A stretch of 64,000 nt of DNA, taken from the NCBI GenBank assembly GCA_029204225.1, contig CM055102.1:9435456-9499455 (forward strand). The letters run 5' to 3'. The translations under genes and the position numbers were made by a program. The notes beneath the pieces are model-generated. The model saw only the letters and a list, made by a program, of their open reading frames with translations. It made no database searches and was not told the DNA's origin. Numbering within the stretch: the stretch's first letter is position 1; every line of letters starts with the position of its first letter. This DNA is from Diphasiastrum complanatum (Eukaryota > Streptophyta > Lycopodiopsida > Lycopodiales > Lycopodiaceae). Shown here piece by piece: positions 11,465 through 21,887 of this stretch.

Positions 11465-12485
11465 AGTCAAGAGACATGATTTTTCATTTTCAACATCTAT
11501 CACAATTGATGAAATTCCCATCAACAATTTGTACTCGCAATGCCTTTGGAGTCTTCACAGTTGCTTTATCACAACTCCTAATTGAACGACTATTGAAAAA
11601 GTTATGATTACTCCCACTATTAATTAAAATATCAATTTCTCTACCATTAATTTTTGCTTTAACATGGAAAGTCCTAGCAAAATGAGAACTATTAAATGCG
11701 TTTAAGGACATGAACATGAGTGAAGCATCCACGTCCTTCCTATCGATGCATTTTTGTCATCCCCCATTATCAATCTGCAGCTCTTCATTATCAATTGAAT
11801 CGCATCGATGTTCTTGCAACATTTGAATGTCATCCTCATTTAATAGATTTTCAACTTCCTCATCGCTTGATTGATTTTTCTCATTGAAATTTCTAGTCAT
11901 AGATGTTAAACGGGCCTCCTATTTACGAAATTTGCACAATTTCCAATGATCCTTGTCATATTTTTCTTGAAATATGTAACAGAGCCCTAGCGCTTGGAGT
12001 TTCCTCACCTGATCGTCTGATAACCTCAAAACTGGTTTGGAATTTTGATTTCTTGTCATCGTAGACACCGTTCCCTTCCCAACAACTTTAGTACCCGGTT
12101 TATCACCAGCTTTGACCGTTGGATAGTGTTGGAATTATTGTTATTTCGGTTATCTCGGAAAACTCCAGTTGAAAACATTCGACTTGTAGACTTCACTGGT
12201 CTCATATTGAGACTTTGGAGCCCCAAACGTGTTATAAGATGTGTTGATTGTAGTCATCCCCTGTTTTTGGAATTGTTTAGCTGTTGAAGGGTATTTATGT
12301 TCATGGATCAAAGCTAATTGCATAGCTGACTCTAAAGTTGTACATCTAGTTGCCTCCACATTCGCTCTAATTTGTGGTTGTAACCCATGGACATAACGAT
12401 GTAAGTGTGCACTTTTGTCCAGTTTGACCTTAAGTGTCAATTGCCAAAATCCATGGTTATAATCTTGGACTGAGCCCATTTGCTA
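11465..12485 (-). pseudogene. Ty3/gypsy gag C-terminal part and protease
   Basis: Minus strand. From 12479: retrotransposon gag domain (DYNHGFWQLTLKVKLDKSA ... HRYVHGLQPQIRANVE). After a break comes a knuckle-like region (GLCYIFQEKYDKDHWKLC) in which the second Cys reads Phe. Then an acidic linker and retropepsin (HVKAKINGREIDILINSGSN), where the catalytic Asp-Ser-Gly reads Asn-Ser-Gly. Pol is missing after the protease. Several stops lie between gag and protease. Inactive. Confidence 0.83.
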
Positions 12486-12539
12486 AACTGAACACCAACG
12501 TTGAAAAACCATTTTCTCCTAAAATGGATTCAAGAAAAC

Positions 12540-13339
12540 CTTAGTACATAATTGCTTGAACCATAGCCAATTAAGCACAAGGAGTGGCATGAAGCTATGG
12601 AAATAAAAATGGAAGCTTTATCAAAAAATAGGACGTGGAACTTGGTTGAGCTACCTGATGGTTAGACGCCTATCAATATGGAGCTGATGGGCAGCTCAAC
12701 AAGTACAAAGCACAATTGGTTACGAGAGGATTTGAGCAGCATGAAGGTATTGATTTTGAGGAAACCTTCGCACCCGTAGCTAAGATGGTAACCATACGTT
12801 CTATCATTGCTATTTCTGCTCTCTATGGTTGGAAGATCCAACAAATGGATGTTAAATCTGCTTTTCTTAATGGAGTGCTGGATGAAGAGGTGTACTTAGA
12901 ACAACCTCAAGGATTTGTTGAGCCAGGGAGAGAGCATCTCGTTTGTAAGCTCAACAAAGCCATTTATGGATTGAAGCAAGCACCACAGGCGTGGTATTCT
13001 TGCATTGATGAACACTTCAAGCAAAGGAGAATGGTAAAGAGTGATGCTGATCCTAATCTTTACATTCTAAGGCAAGATTCAGATATAGTGTTCATTGTGT
13101 TGTACATAAATGATTTGATTATTACAGGAGGTAATAAGAGCCTAATTGATGAAATAAAATCAGATCTTTCCAATGCTTTTGACATGAGTGATCTAGGATT
13201 GATGCACTATTGTCTTGGCATTGAAGTATGGCAAAAGGAAGACATGGTCTTTCTTACACAAAGCAAATATGCACGAGATTTTTTTTATAAGTTCAATATG
13301 CAGGATTGTAAGCCTTTGAGTGATGTCAACATGAATTAG
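12540..13339 (+). pseudogene. Ty1/copia reverse transcriptase fragment
   Basis: RT domain (RVT_2). The N-terminal part (EWHEAMEIKMEALSKNRTW) has a stop near 12662 and a shift near 12675. It is then open from 12679 to 13339: GIDFEETFAPVAKMVTIRSI, QQMDVKSAFLNG, AIYGLKQAPQAW. The catalytic tetrad usually YVDD reads YIND, so one metal-binding Asp is Asn. RNase H is absent; the frame ends at a minus-strand LTR boundary. Its connection part (LMHYCLGIEVWQ) resembles 9168-9686 on the other strand. Confidence 0.87.
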
Positions 13340-13780
13340 TCTACTCGTAGGTTTTCTCTCTCTATCAGGGGTTCAGGGTTTATTTGTACATTTTACATTC
13401 TGTATGAGTTAGAGTGATAGTGTGATAGTGCGTGTTCTTCTTCCGCCTTCTTGTTGGTGAATGCTTGATGTTGCATATCTAGAGAAGCTTCAAGATCACC
13501 AGAAGCTCAAAAATCATAAAAGTAAAATAGCCTCCAAATTAGCACAACCTTCTCTATTTATAGTGGGCCTTTGGTGCGTCTAATTAACATCTAGGTCCTT
13601 ATTACCTATGATTTGGGCCTTACAACCATTATTACAATTCCCACCAATACAAAATGTGATGTGGTTGTTTGAGCCTCTTTATTAACAATTCTAATGACTA
13701 GTTTTAGTCTAATTTAACTCCATGGCTATTTTGACAATTCATTAGTAAGCTCATGGGCTAATTACATACAACACATGATA
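13340..13780 (-). repeat. LTR copy 1 of a minus-strand element
   Basis: Aligns over ~300 bases with 15830-16257 in the same orientation. Shared minus-strand anchors are TAATTAGCCCATGAGCTTAC, GTTAATAAAGAGGCTC and CTATAAATAG. The first bases read TATCATG where the other copy has TGTCATG, and no purine tract precedes it. The lower end is approximate. Confidence 0.75.
13554..13563 (-). promoter_or_regulatory. TATA box in LTR copy 1
   Basis: CTATAAATAG on the minus strand, at the same relative place as in LTR copy 2 (16040-16049). It probably drove element transcription. Confidence 0.6.
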
Positions 13781-13835
13781 GACATTCTAAACAAAAAAAT
13801 ATAGAAATAATATACAATGATGAACTTTTGACATG

Positions 13836-14300
13836 TGTTGAGGTGGAAGAAGATTGGCGCCTAAATTACATCAGGCAAAAATTGTTGCTCCTACAAGATG
13901 ATATACCTTCAGACTTCAGATTCATTTCAAATGATAAACTCGTAAGTAACTGTAAACACTCTATTCTTTATGTATAGTTTCTTTCAAAAATTGCTCATAT
14001 AATCTTTATACTAAATGTAACATACTTTGTGTTAAATTTATGCAGGTACATAAAAGACATGAGCTCAAGATCAAATGCAGAGATATTGGTAAAACTATCC
14101 ACTGATGGAAGAACACTGATATTTATTGTTAGAAAATACATGTCCATCATCGTTATTGAAGACGAAAACAAGAATCTTGTTGCTTATCAATGTAGAAAAT
14201 TGCAATACAATATTTTACTAGGGACACAACTTGATTGTAACAATCTATATTGATATCAATAAAAATTCCATAAATGGGTTGTTTACATATAAGATTGTAT
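13836..14300 (+). pseudogene. Captured 3' end of an unidentified intron-containing gene
   Basis: Exon frame VEVEEDWRLNYIRQKLLLLQ, then DDIPSDFRFISNDKL, ends at 13941. A 104-bp GT-AG intron (13942-14045) follows, then VHKRHELKIKCRDIGKTIH. A second copy on the minus strand at 53400-54240 has an intron of exactly the same length and a longer open end (IGETIQLMEEH then stop); a 2-base loss here shifts the frame. An AATAAA lies near 14257 in both copies' 3' flank. I do not recognise the protein. Retention of the intron argues for DNA-level duplication. Confidence 0.6.
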
Positions 14301-14343
14301 CTTCTTTTTGGATGGTAATATATACACATTTCCATTTGAAATC

Positions 14344-15720
14344 CTATTCAATAAGTTTTTCTTTATTTTGTATATCAGTATCAGGAGCTGTAAAGGCAAC
14401 AATCTTCTCTCCTATTGTTTCGCCTTCCTCCGTATTAGGAAGGACATCTATGTCTCTTTGATCATATAGAATAAGATCTGCATCCTGAAAGGCTGTTAAG
14501 GCAAGAGCAGCATTCTTTTCTGCGCCCTCAAGCTCTGGCACAAAACTTACACCATTCTGTACAAAAGTTTTGATCAACTCTTGCCGCAATCTATACACAT
14601 CGTCAGGATTGTACGGCTCAAGAGTGAAATGTCATCACAAACAAGGTGAATGAGCAAATTACTCAAAAAAGAACTTTGTATTGTACATGATGAACCATTC
14701 ATAGCTAAAAGCATTCTTTTGTTGTATAGACTACATATTAATATTATGATATATAATCTATTCATGTTATGACGATAGATTTAAAATACAAGAAAAGATG
14801 CATATCAACGATAAATTGTATATACCTTGAAAGATTTGATGGTTATTTCACCAATAGAACTTCTCATAGTTGGTACTTCTCGAACGACATCATGATGTAG
14901 GAATCAAATTCTCTATGTGTATTTTCAGCTTAGTTTATTTTTACAGATAGAAAATTTGATACACCTCCTTATTTATTTTCACAGAAAGGATATTCAGGCT
15001 CCAATGCAGACTGCAACAATCAACATGAAATTAGAATCAATTTTGACAAGAGTATAATAATCAAAATAAAAAGCATCAATACCAAACTAGCAAAACTTAC
15101 TTATTCTCATATGGAATCAAATAAAATCTGGCCACTGGACGTAGTCGATGAATATACAGCCCTTTCAAAAGTGGTATGTTTTTGCCTTCACTGCCCCTAT
15201 GAAAAATGGACTAACCACAAAAACGTCTCCTATGGAATTGTCGATACTGATACTATGCTGCAAAAAATTTTGGCCGGCTTCTACAATCGTATCTGTAGTC
15301 TCTAAAGTTTTATCTTTAAGCTTTGTACAAAATTTAGAACCTAATCTATAGCTTCTATGTGAATTCGAAAAAAAAAGTCAATATAGTTGCCGAGCATATC
15401 AATTTTATTGGCTAAATAGGATTTATATTTATTATAATGGCTAGAATCAAAATAAATCTGCCCAAGATCGTATGGGATTCTAACAAAAAGGTTATGTACA
15501 TGGTTTAAAACAGATGTCGAGACAATATTTATAGATTTTTATGCTATCTTGTCAAGCTTCTCTTAGGTTATCTTGTCAAGCTCCTCTTGATTTATCTCCA
15601 CCTTTGGCAAAGACACCTTCGGAGGAGGTTGACGAGTAACAAGAGAAAGAGAAGCTGATTCCGTTTCCGAATCAGAGTCCGAAGATGCTGATTCAGTGTC
15701 AGGACTGTCATTTGCCAATC
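14344..15720 (-). pseudogene. Exons of an unidentified, host-like gene
   Basis: Minus strand. A Ser/Asp-rich stretch (ESASSDSDSETESASLSL, about 15690) leads to VRIPYDLGQIYFDSSHYNKY and then TIVEAGQNFLQHSISIDNS. A donor GTAAGT at 15100 and acceptor GCAG at 15011 define a 90-bp intron. An exon to 14826 carries VREVPTMRSSIGEITIKSFK, with a donor GTATAT at 14825. The last exon, from about 14616, reads PYNPDDVYRLRQELIKTF, then FVPELEGAEKNAALALTAFQ, to a stop at 14344. Several stops and shifts show it is dead. Splice signals and lack of retroelement motifs suggest a captured gene. Confidence 0.45.
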
Positions 15721-15829
15721 TTAGCATTCAAACATCTAATCCATTCATTAACATCAAAAAGAATTACAAAAAACCAAAAAAAACAAGACAAAAATCAAGA
15801 AGATAGATAAAAGTAACAAAACTTCACCA

Positions 15830-16257
15830 AATTAGGCAAAGTAAGGTTCCATTATTAATGAACAGAGATCATTCAAAGGATAGGGGCCTGATTCTAGAGC
15901 ATGATCATAGCTCTCATGTGATTGTAGGCACATGAACCACTTTCTCCATCAAGAAAGCTCTCAAAAGAGAAGCTCCAAAATTTCTTAGAAACCAAATTTC
16001 AAAAATGAACAAGAGCCTCCAAATTTGGCATGATCTTAGCTATTTATAGTGGTCATTTGTGCCTCTACTATAAGTTTGGGGCCTTATTTGGCTAATTTGG
16101 GCCCTTACAACCATTTTTACAAGTCCACTATTCACAAATATAGCGAGATTGTTCGAGCCTCTTTATTAACAATCCTAATGACTAATTCTAGTCTAATTTA
16201 GCTCTGTGGATACATTCATTAGTAAGCTCATGGGCTAATTACATGCAGCACATGACA
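15830..16257 (-). repeat. LTR copy 2, preceded by a polypurine tract
   Basis: On the minus strand the LTR starts TGTCATGTGC at 16257 directly after AAAGTAGGGGGAG (16258-16270), a typical polypurine tract, so this copy is placed as a 3' LTR. It has a TATA box at 16040-16049. The inner end is approximate. Confidence 0.75.
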
Positions 16258-16268
16258 CTCCCCCTACT

Positions 16269-16520
16269 TTAAGCATTTTTGCCCTCAAAAATGAAGACCG
16301 TGTAGTTCTTTGTTGAGTGCCATGCTTCATGAATCCTTTGGCGAAAGTCGACATTTTTTTGGCCACCTTGAATAAGAAACATCTTTTCATGTATTATTTG
16401 TTTGACAGTAGCCATTATTGGTTCAGTAGACTTTGTTGCCTCAAGTTCAGCTTCTAGCCTATTGTTGTAGAACAAGGTTGCAACAGAACTTCTTTGGAAA
16501 AACCTTTGATCTACAAACTA
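16269..16520 (-). pseudogene. Last ~85 codons of a retroelement ORF, unrecognised
   Basis: Open on the minus strand: FFQRSSVATLFYNNRLEAEL, then EATKSTEPIMATVKQIIHEK, ending VFIFEGKNA and a stop that overlaps the start of the polypurine tract. Position immediately before the tract says it is the end of a retroelement coding region. I do not see RNase H, integrase or chromodomain signatures. It could be a 3' accessory ORF. Confidence 0.4.
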
Positions 16521-17654
16521 ATCTCATAGATTTGATAAGATCACTGAAGAAGAGATGGATGAAACAAAAGATTGCCTCAAGTTGTATTAGTTCTATACGG
16601 GTTGACAGAGGATCCAAGCAATAGGACATTTGATAGTCTTCCTCTTCAGTATCTCCCTCGATTGGATAGGCTATACAATTCTAGATGCATATTTTTTTGT
16701 CCCTGCATCTGGTGTTGTTGCCGTATGTATCGCTTCATAATGAATGATCTTGATTTCATTTTGAAGCTCAACTTTTGCAAGTGCGCTTGAGTCCTGAGCG
16801 TAGAGTGCTTTCCAGTATCATTTACTCTCCCATTTCATGCTTGAAACCGATATCCCAACCTTGAATTTATCAATTTGTCAGAATCTTTTTTTTTTTATAA
16901 GTTTTTTTTTGAAAAATGTCTAATTTTGATTCCAGACTGCTATCTTTTTTTCTTGAATTTGGTATTACTGACAATATAGAGTATTTCAAGTCACTTTTTT
17001 CCCCTTTTCTTTTTTGTTCTTCCTTCTATAATAGAGGGTCTTGGTGTGAAAGCATTTTCTGAGATTTATCTCAGATTTAAGTCTCTACTCGGTACCCGCT
17101 TGTTCAGATCTTAGAATAAAGACATGATTCATTATCAAGACTTGGTGAACATAGACAGGGCTAAGCTTGATAGAATGTTCACCAAGTTGCATGATGATTT
17201 CAAGTCTGTAGATGATTGTTAATTACACAATAGAAAGTGTATGGTGGTGGTATGAAATGAAAAGCCGAGATGGCAGTACTCCACTTATCCCTCGGTGTGT
17301 GCACAATGTCTGCCCCCGGGAGAGGTTCCGTAGGCGAACACAAACAATTTTGTGTTTTTTTGTGGAAGCATAATAAATCCGTTCAGAGCTAGAGCTTAGT
17401 TCAACACTGGTGAACAGTCATAGAAATAGTTTAATCTACAAATAAGTTATCTACATAGCATGAATCAACTGATCAAAATAGAATGAAATGATGCATTCAA
17501 AACAATATGATAGGACTCACGTTTGTTGGAACAATAACCATATTTAGATTAAGAGTATAAGTCTGAATGCAGATAGTGTACTCCGATATACACATGGATG
17601 AATTCCATTAGACACACACACTGACATATTATGATTGTACTCAACTTCGCTTGT
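16521..17654. other. No defined gene; one coding-like minus-strand stretch
   Basis: The minus strand at about 16690-16860 reads WKALYAQDSSALAKVELQNE and IKIIHYEAIHTATTPDAGTK before stops. This looks like a decayed exon or retroelement ORF, but I cannot name it. The rest is T-rich (16890-17020) or shows nothing recognisable. Confidence 0.3.
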
Positions 17655-17793
17655 TGGATCTAACCTATATTAGGGTAGGTTTCCCACGTGGCTCAATGGC
17701 CTCACATGTGTGGGACCCACTTATGTACATATTACATGATTATACATGGTTTTTGATCAAGCTACATTTGCCAATTTTTGGCAATTCTTCACA
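17655..17793 (-). repeat. Truncated 3' LTR, copy E
   Basis: The minus strand starts TGTGAAGAATTGCCAAAAAT at 17793 right after a GAGGAGGAG tract. It follows copy D for ~140 bases, then is lost near 17655. It fixes the orientation of the minus copy. Confidence 0.82.
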
Positions 17794-18008
17794 CTCCTCC
17801 TCAAATTTAGCTTGATCTATTTACAACCCTCTTGATAGATGAATGAATGCTTTTAGAAGTGTCTAATTAAAAAATCCAGCTACAAACAAGGAACTTATGG
17901 GACTTCAATAGAGAATGATCTCCATGAAGGATCTTTCACCACCTCTTAAAGGATCCCTTACAAGATGTTCCACAAATGTGTCTATATATAGGTAGCACAC
18001 TTCAAAAA

Positions 18009-19135
18009 CTATACATCATGCCAGGCCATGGATTCCAAGGCATTTTGTGCACTTGAAGATACATCAATTAAACTATTAAGTGCGTAAATAATGTTGCCAA
18101 AAACAACTTGCCTTGCTTGATCCATATGATTGAGCCTTGATGGCTCCATCTTGATAGTCATGGTTCTTCTTGGAGTCCTCGGGTCTTGAGCTTGCTCTTC
18201 CACTTGACTTGACTCCAAACCATGAATGAATTGAATAAGGTGTTTATCCAAAGGTGCTTCTTCAAGTTTCCACTCTTGAAAGATCACATTTGCACCATTG
18301 ACAAATTCTTTGGCGGAAAACAAGTAGATTCTACAATCTCTACTTGAAGAGCAAAACACTACCATTATTCCTATCATTGAAATAGGATAGTCTTTGGTCC
18401 TTACATTTTTATGATCATGCTCAAAGCATGTGGACCCAAAGATTTCCAATACAAATGATGTTTCATCTTTGATGACACTATTCAAACTATTACAAGAATA
18501 GTTATCCAATGAAATTGCTTTATCAACAACAAATGGAGATTTGAAAGCATCTAATTTCATTGTCTTGTCATAAATAGTACTAAACATCATAGATCTTAAA
18601 GATAAGAAACAAGTCACTCCATGTCTACTAATACTATCCAACAAGTATTTAAAGATAGTAGACTCTCCAATTCTCACCATCCTTGCAAGATGCACACTTA
18701 AATAAAAAATTTGCATGCAAGAGGCTGATCCTCAAGATCTTCCTCCATTTGATGCTCCTCCTCAATGCAAGCAAGATCACACTTTTCCAAGATCTCTTCT
18801 TGAGTGATCTCCTCCTTTGCCAAGCTCACACTCTCAAAAGCAACACTAGCTTCCAACTTAAACAATCTTCCATGTTTAAATCCCTTTGCAATGCAAACAT
18901 CATTCTTAAAAATGGAACAAACACCATGCTCAAAGCGGACATCCAAACCACTTTCCAAGAGTTGACCAACACTAAGCATATTCTTGGTGATTGATGGTAC
19001 ATAAAGAACATTTTCTAGATCCATACTTATTGAGGATTGTAGATACAAAGAGATGGTACCAACACCACTACACTCTTCATCAAATAAGACAAACTTTTTA
19101 ACATGAAGATAAGATGAAGTGAAAACTACTTTCAA
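18009..19135 (-). pseudogene. Copia-derived ORF, minus copy (broken)
   Basis: The counterpart of the 353-codon plus ORF. Upper part (18698-19135): protease tail SISMDLENVLYVPSITKN, then MLSVGQLLESGLDVRF. A deletion of about 50 bases after DLEDQP breaks the frame. Lower part (18009-18716): VRIGESTIFKYLLDSISRHG to integrase C-terminal sequence (VLEIFGSTCFEHDHKNVRTK) and SMAWHDV, then stop. It has no zinc finger or DDE core. It is preceded on its strand by a leader that matches 4311-4740. Confidence 0.85.
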
Positions 19136-19445
19136 ACAAATCTTGCCAAGAAATGAATTTGATTGTCTCTAGAAACTCACTAAGGTCTCTTTCTTGTAGT
19201 AAATTCCACTCAAATTAAATTTCTAATCCAACAAATGGACTTATAATCTCAGTTCTAGCACTCTCTCACAAAGTTAGAATGAAGATAAGATGATGTGAAA
19301 TCTACTTACAATCAAATCTTGCCAATTTTGGCTATTTTGGACAATAACATGACTAAATCTCCCTCACACTTTTTGATGTACTTTCAAGACCTGTAAAACA
19401 AGTTTAGAGGACCTGATTTCAGCCTAGATTAATTAGATCTAGAAT
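19136..19445 (-). other. 5' leader of the minus Copia derivative, at the centre of the inverted repeat
   Basis: On the minus strand this matches the leader of the element at 3283-5888 (about 4290-4740), including GGCTGAAATCAGGTCC, GTTTTACAGGTCTTGAAAGT and CTAGAACTGAGATTATAAGT. Gag is missing between this leader and the protease tail. Confidence 0.8.
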
Positions 19446-19456
19446 CCTCAAAATGC

Positions 19457-20518
19457 ATGGATCTAGAAAATGTCCTTTATGTACCATCAATCACCAAGAA
19501 TATGCTTAGTGTTGGTCTACTCTTAGAAAGTGGTTTGGATGTCCACTTTAAGCATGGTGTTTGCTTCATCTTGAAGAATGATGTTTGCATTGCAAAGGGA
19601 TTTAAACATGGAAGATTGTTTAAGTTGGAAGCTAGTGTTGCTTTTGAAAGAATGAGCTTGGCAAAGGAGGAGATCTTGGCAAAGTGTGATCTTGCTTGCA
19701 TTGAGGAGGAGCATCAAAAGGAGGAAGATCTTGAGGATCAGCCTCAAAGCATGAGAGTTCCAAGGGAGTCCTCAATGACAATGTCTGAGTCATCAAATTG
19801 CATGCAAATTGTCCATTCAAGTGTGCATCTTGCAAGGATGGTGAGCATTGGAGAGTCTACTATCTTTGAACACTTTTTGGAAAGTATTAGTAGACATGAG
19901 GTGACTTGTTTCTTACCTTTAAGATTCATGGTGTTTATTACTTTGTATGACAAGACAATGAAATGGGATGCTTTGAAATCTACATTTGTTGTTGATAAAG
20001 CAATTTCATTGGATAACTATTTTTGTAATAGTTTGAATAGTGTCATAAAAGATGAAACATCATTTGTATTGGAAATCTTTGGGTCCACATGCTTTGAGCA
20101 TGATCATTCCAATGTAAGGACCAAAGATTATCTTATTTCAATGATAGGAATAATGGTAGTGTTTTGCTCTTCAAGTAGAGATTGTAGAATCTACTTGTTT
20201 TCAGCCAAAGAATTTGTCAATGGTGGAAATGTGATCTTTCAAGAGTGGAAGATTTGTAAACTTGAAGAAGCACCTTTGGATCAACACCTTATTCAATTCA
20301 TTGATGGTTTGGAGTCAAGTCAAGTGGAGGAGCAAGCTCAAGACCCGAGGACTCCAAGAAGAACCTTGAGTATCAAGATGGAGCCATCTAGGCTCAATCA
20401 TATGGATCAAGCAAGACAAGTTGTCTTTGGCAACATTATTTATGCACTTAATATTTTAATTGATGTATCTTCAAGTGCACAAATTGCCTTGGAATCCATG
20501 GCTTGGCATGATGTCTAG
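19457..20518 (+). CDS. Open 353-codon Copia-derived ORF (protease tail plus integrase C-terminal region)
   Basis: Open from ATG 19457 to TAG 20516-20518. Residues 1-30 (MDLENVLYVPSITKNMLSVG) match the end of Copia protease. Residues ~30-110 are acidic and unfamiliar. Residues ~110-195 (HLARMVSIGESTIFEHFLES) show no GAG-pre-integrase finger and no D-D-E core. Residues ~195-260 (FVLEIFGSTCFEHDH; IGIMVVFCSSSRDCRIYLFS) match the integrase C-terminal region. Residues 270-353 match the linker before RT and end SMAWHDV. It is a fusion left by internal deletions. The near-identical minus copy shows the deletions are ancestral to a subfamily. The 5' end sits at the inversion junction, so no native promoter is visible. 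Enzymatic activity is not expected. Confidence 0.7.
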   Translation: MDLENVLYVPSITKNMLSVGLLLESGLDVHFKHGVCFILKNDVCIAKGFKHGRLFKLEASVAFERMSLAKEEILAKCDLACIEEEHQKEEDLEDQPQSMRVPRESSMTMSESSNCMQIVHSSVHLARMVSIGESTIFEHFLESISRHEVTCFLPLRFMVFITLYDKTMKWDALKSTFVVDKAISLDNYFCNSLNSVIKDETSFVLEIFGSTCFEHDHSNVRTKDYLISMIGIMVVFCSSSRDCRIYLFSAKEFVNGGNVIFQEWKICKLEEAPLDQHLIQFIDGLESSQVEEQAQDPRTPRRTLSIKMEPSRLNHMDQARQVVFGNIIYALNILIDVSSSAQIALESMAWHDV

Positions 20519-20728
20519 TTTTGAAGTGTGCTACATGTATATAGACACATTTATGGAACATCTTGTAAGGGATCCTCTAAGAGGTGGTGAAAGATCCTTC
20601 ATGGACATCATTCTCTATTGGAGTCTCAAAAGTTCCTTCTTTGTAGCTGGATTTTTTAGACACTTCTAAAAGCTCTCATTGATCTATCAAGAGAGTTGTA
20701 AATAGATCAAGCTAAATTTGAGGAGGAG
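20519..20728 (+). other. 3' internal region with RT remnant and polypurine tract
   Basis: The frame DPLRGGERSFMDIILYWSLK matches DPHKGDERSFEDITLFRSLV in the RT at 61393-62688, so the last RT codons survive here. It ends in TTTGAGGAGGAG (to 20728), the polypurine tract that primes plus-strand DNA, directly before the LTR. Confidence 0.8.
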
Positions 20729-21429
20729 TGTGAAGAATTGCCAAAAATTGGCAAATCTAGCTTGATCAAAAACCATGTAGAATAGTGTAAATTGTGTACA
20801 CAAGTGGGTCCCACACATGTGAGGCCATGATGCGACATGGGAAACCCATCCTAATGTAGGTTAGGTCAAGTCAAGAGAGTTGGTCATGTCTATTTGGTGG
20901 TCATCCCTACTTTATAGGACCTACACCTAAGTTTAAGGTGAAAATTTGACCAACTAGCTACCTACCAAGAATAACTCTAGGAAATAGACTAGGGTTTCAT
21001 TTTAGGTCAAGGAGAGTGAGTTAAATTCCTTATTACATGCTGGAAATCCACCTAACTTCAAGAAGGAAGTCGAATTTGCTATGTATTCCCTCTCTCCATA
21101 GTGAGAAGATAGAAAATTTTTGGAGCTCATTGGCAATCTCAAACTAGTTCACTATGTACATTGAGTTTTTGTGATCCAAATGAAACCAAATCAATTTCTA
21201 CTTGTTTCTCAGGTTGAAGGCCGTACTACAGCCTGTAGTACACACGTGTGGGCTCGGATTTCAATGTTGATCAATGCTTTTGATTGTTAATGCTTGTTGT
21301 TTGTCAAACTGCCAATCTAGATCAACTTTTTTGTGTCTAGTTTTTTGATAGATTGTTAAGCAAGCATCCAATCACTCTTGTGGATCTTTTGTAGATCCAT
21401 TTATGGTCCTAAAGTACAGTACTTTCACA
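20729..21429 (+). repeat. 3' LTR, copy D, 701 bp
   Basis: TGTGAAGAATTGCC to ACTTTCACA, matching copy B end to end. Carries ACACACGTGTGGGC. The next bases (TGTGAAACTTGTGG) are not a primer site, which agrees with this being a 3' LTR. Confidence 0.87.
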
Positions 21430-21887
21430 TGTGAAACTTGTGGTCAAAAGAATAAGAAAACTTACAAACTATTGGGAAAACTTTCAAATTGTCCATAGCC
21501 AACAAGAGCCTACATTCACTAAAAGAATACGACTTATTGCAAAAGATTGGAAGAAAGTCATAAATGCATTGAGACAACCAATCCATAGCACTACTACACT
21601 TACATCCTCATTTTGGCCATCATCTAAACGAAAATGCACAACACAACTAGAGTACAATCTCCATAGAATATTGGGAGAAAGTCATGGATGCATTGAAACA
21701 ACCAATACATAGCACTACTACACTTACAACTAGTGAGCTTCTCGCTCTCAAAGGCAACTACTATACCTTCTTGGCTTATCTTTGCTTGCATAGTCTTGCC
21801 ACTAGCATATGTTTTCATGTCCATGATCAATACATAGGATTCAATATACTCCTAGTCTTGGATACATGGTACTCCAGTGAAACAAGC
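21430..21887. other. Gypsy RNase H scrap (minus) and a 124-bp-period duplication
   Basis: The minus strand at about 21720-21830 reads KTYASGKTMQAKISQEGIVV, then AFESEKLT, like the start of gypsy RNase H (ETDASG...GAVLSQEG...AFESRKL), with the usual Asp as Tyr. A ~52-bp block starting GAAAGTCAT at 21553 recurs at 21677 with few changes. No open gene. Confidence 0.5.

Larger units (their letters stand above)
17655..21429. mobile_element. Head-to-head pair of non-autonomous Copia derivatives (large inverted repeat)
   Basis: A minus-strand copy (LTR start 17793, coding remnant 18009-19135, leader to 19445) faces a plus-strand copy (coding 19457-20518, PPT 20721-20728, LTR 20729-21429). Both share the same internal structure: protease tail, integrase C-terminal part, last RT codons, AGGAGGAG tract, then the LTR TGTGAAGAATTGCC. 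Small indels differ between them, so they are two insertions or an old duplication, not a fresh inversion. The centre is a ~320-base spacer (19136-19456), mostly leader of the minus copy. GATCTAGA occurs on both sides of the junction. Confidence 0.85.

Noticed and set aside
16572-16790. Plus-strand Cys-rich frame (FFCPCIWCCCRMYRF)
   Set aside because: The opposite strand reads as a better coding remnant; the Cys run is a shadow of that.
19477-19953. Overlapping minus-strand frames opposite the 353-codon ORF
   Set aside because: Antisense shadows; the plus frame matches Copia motifs and the partner copy, these do not.
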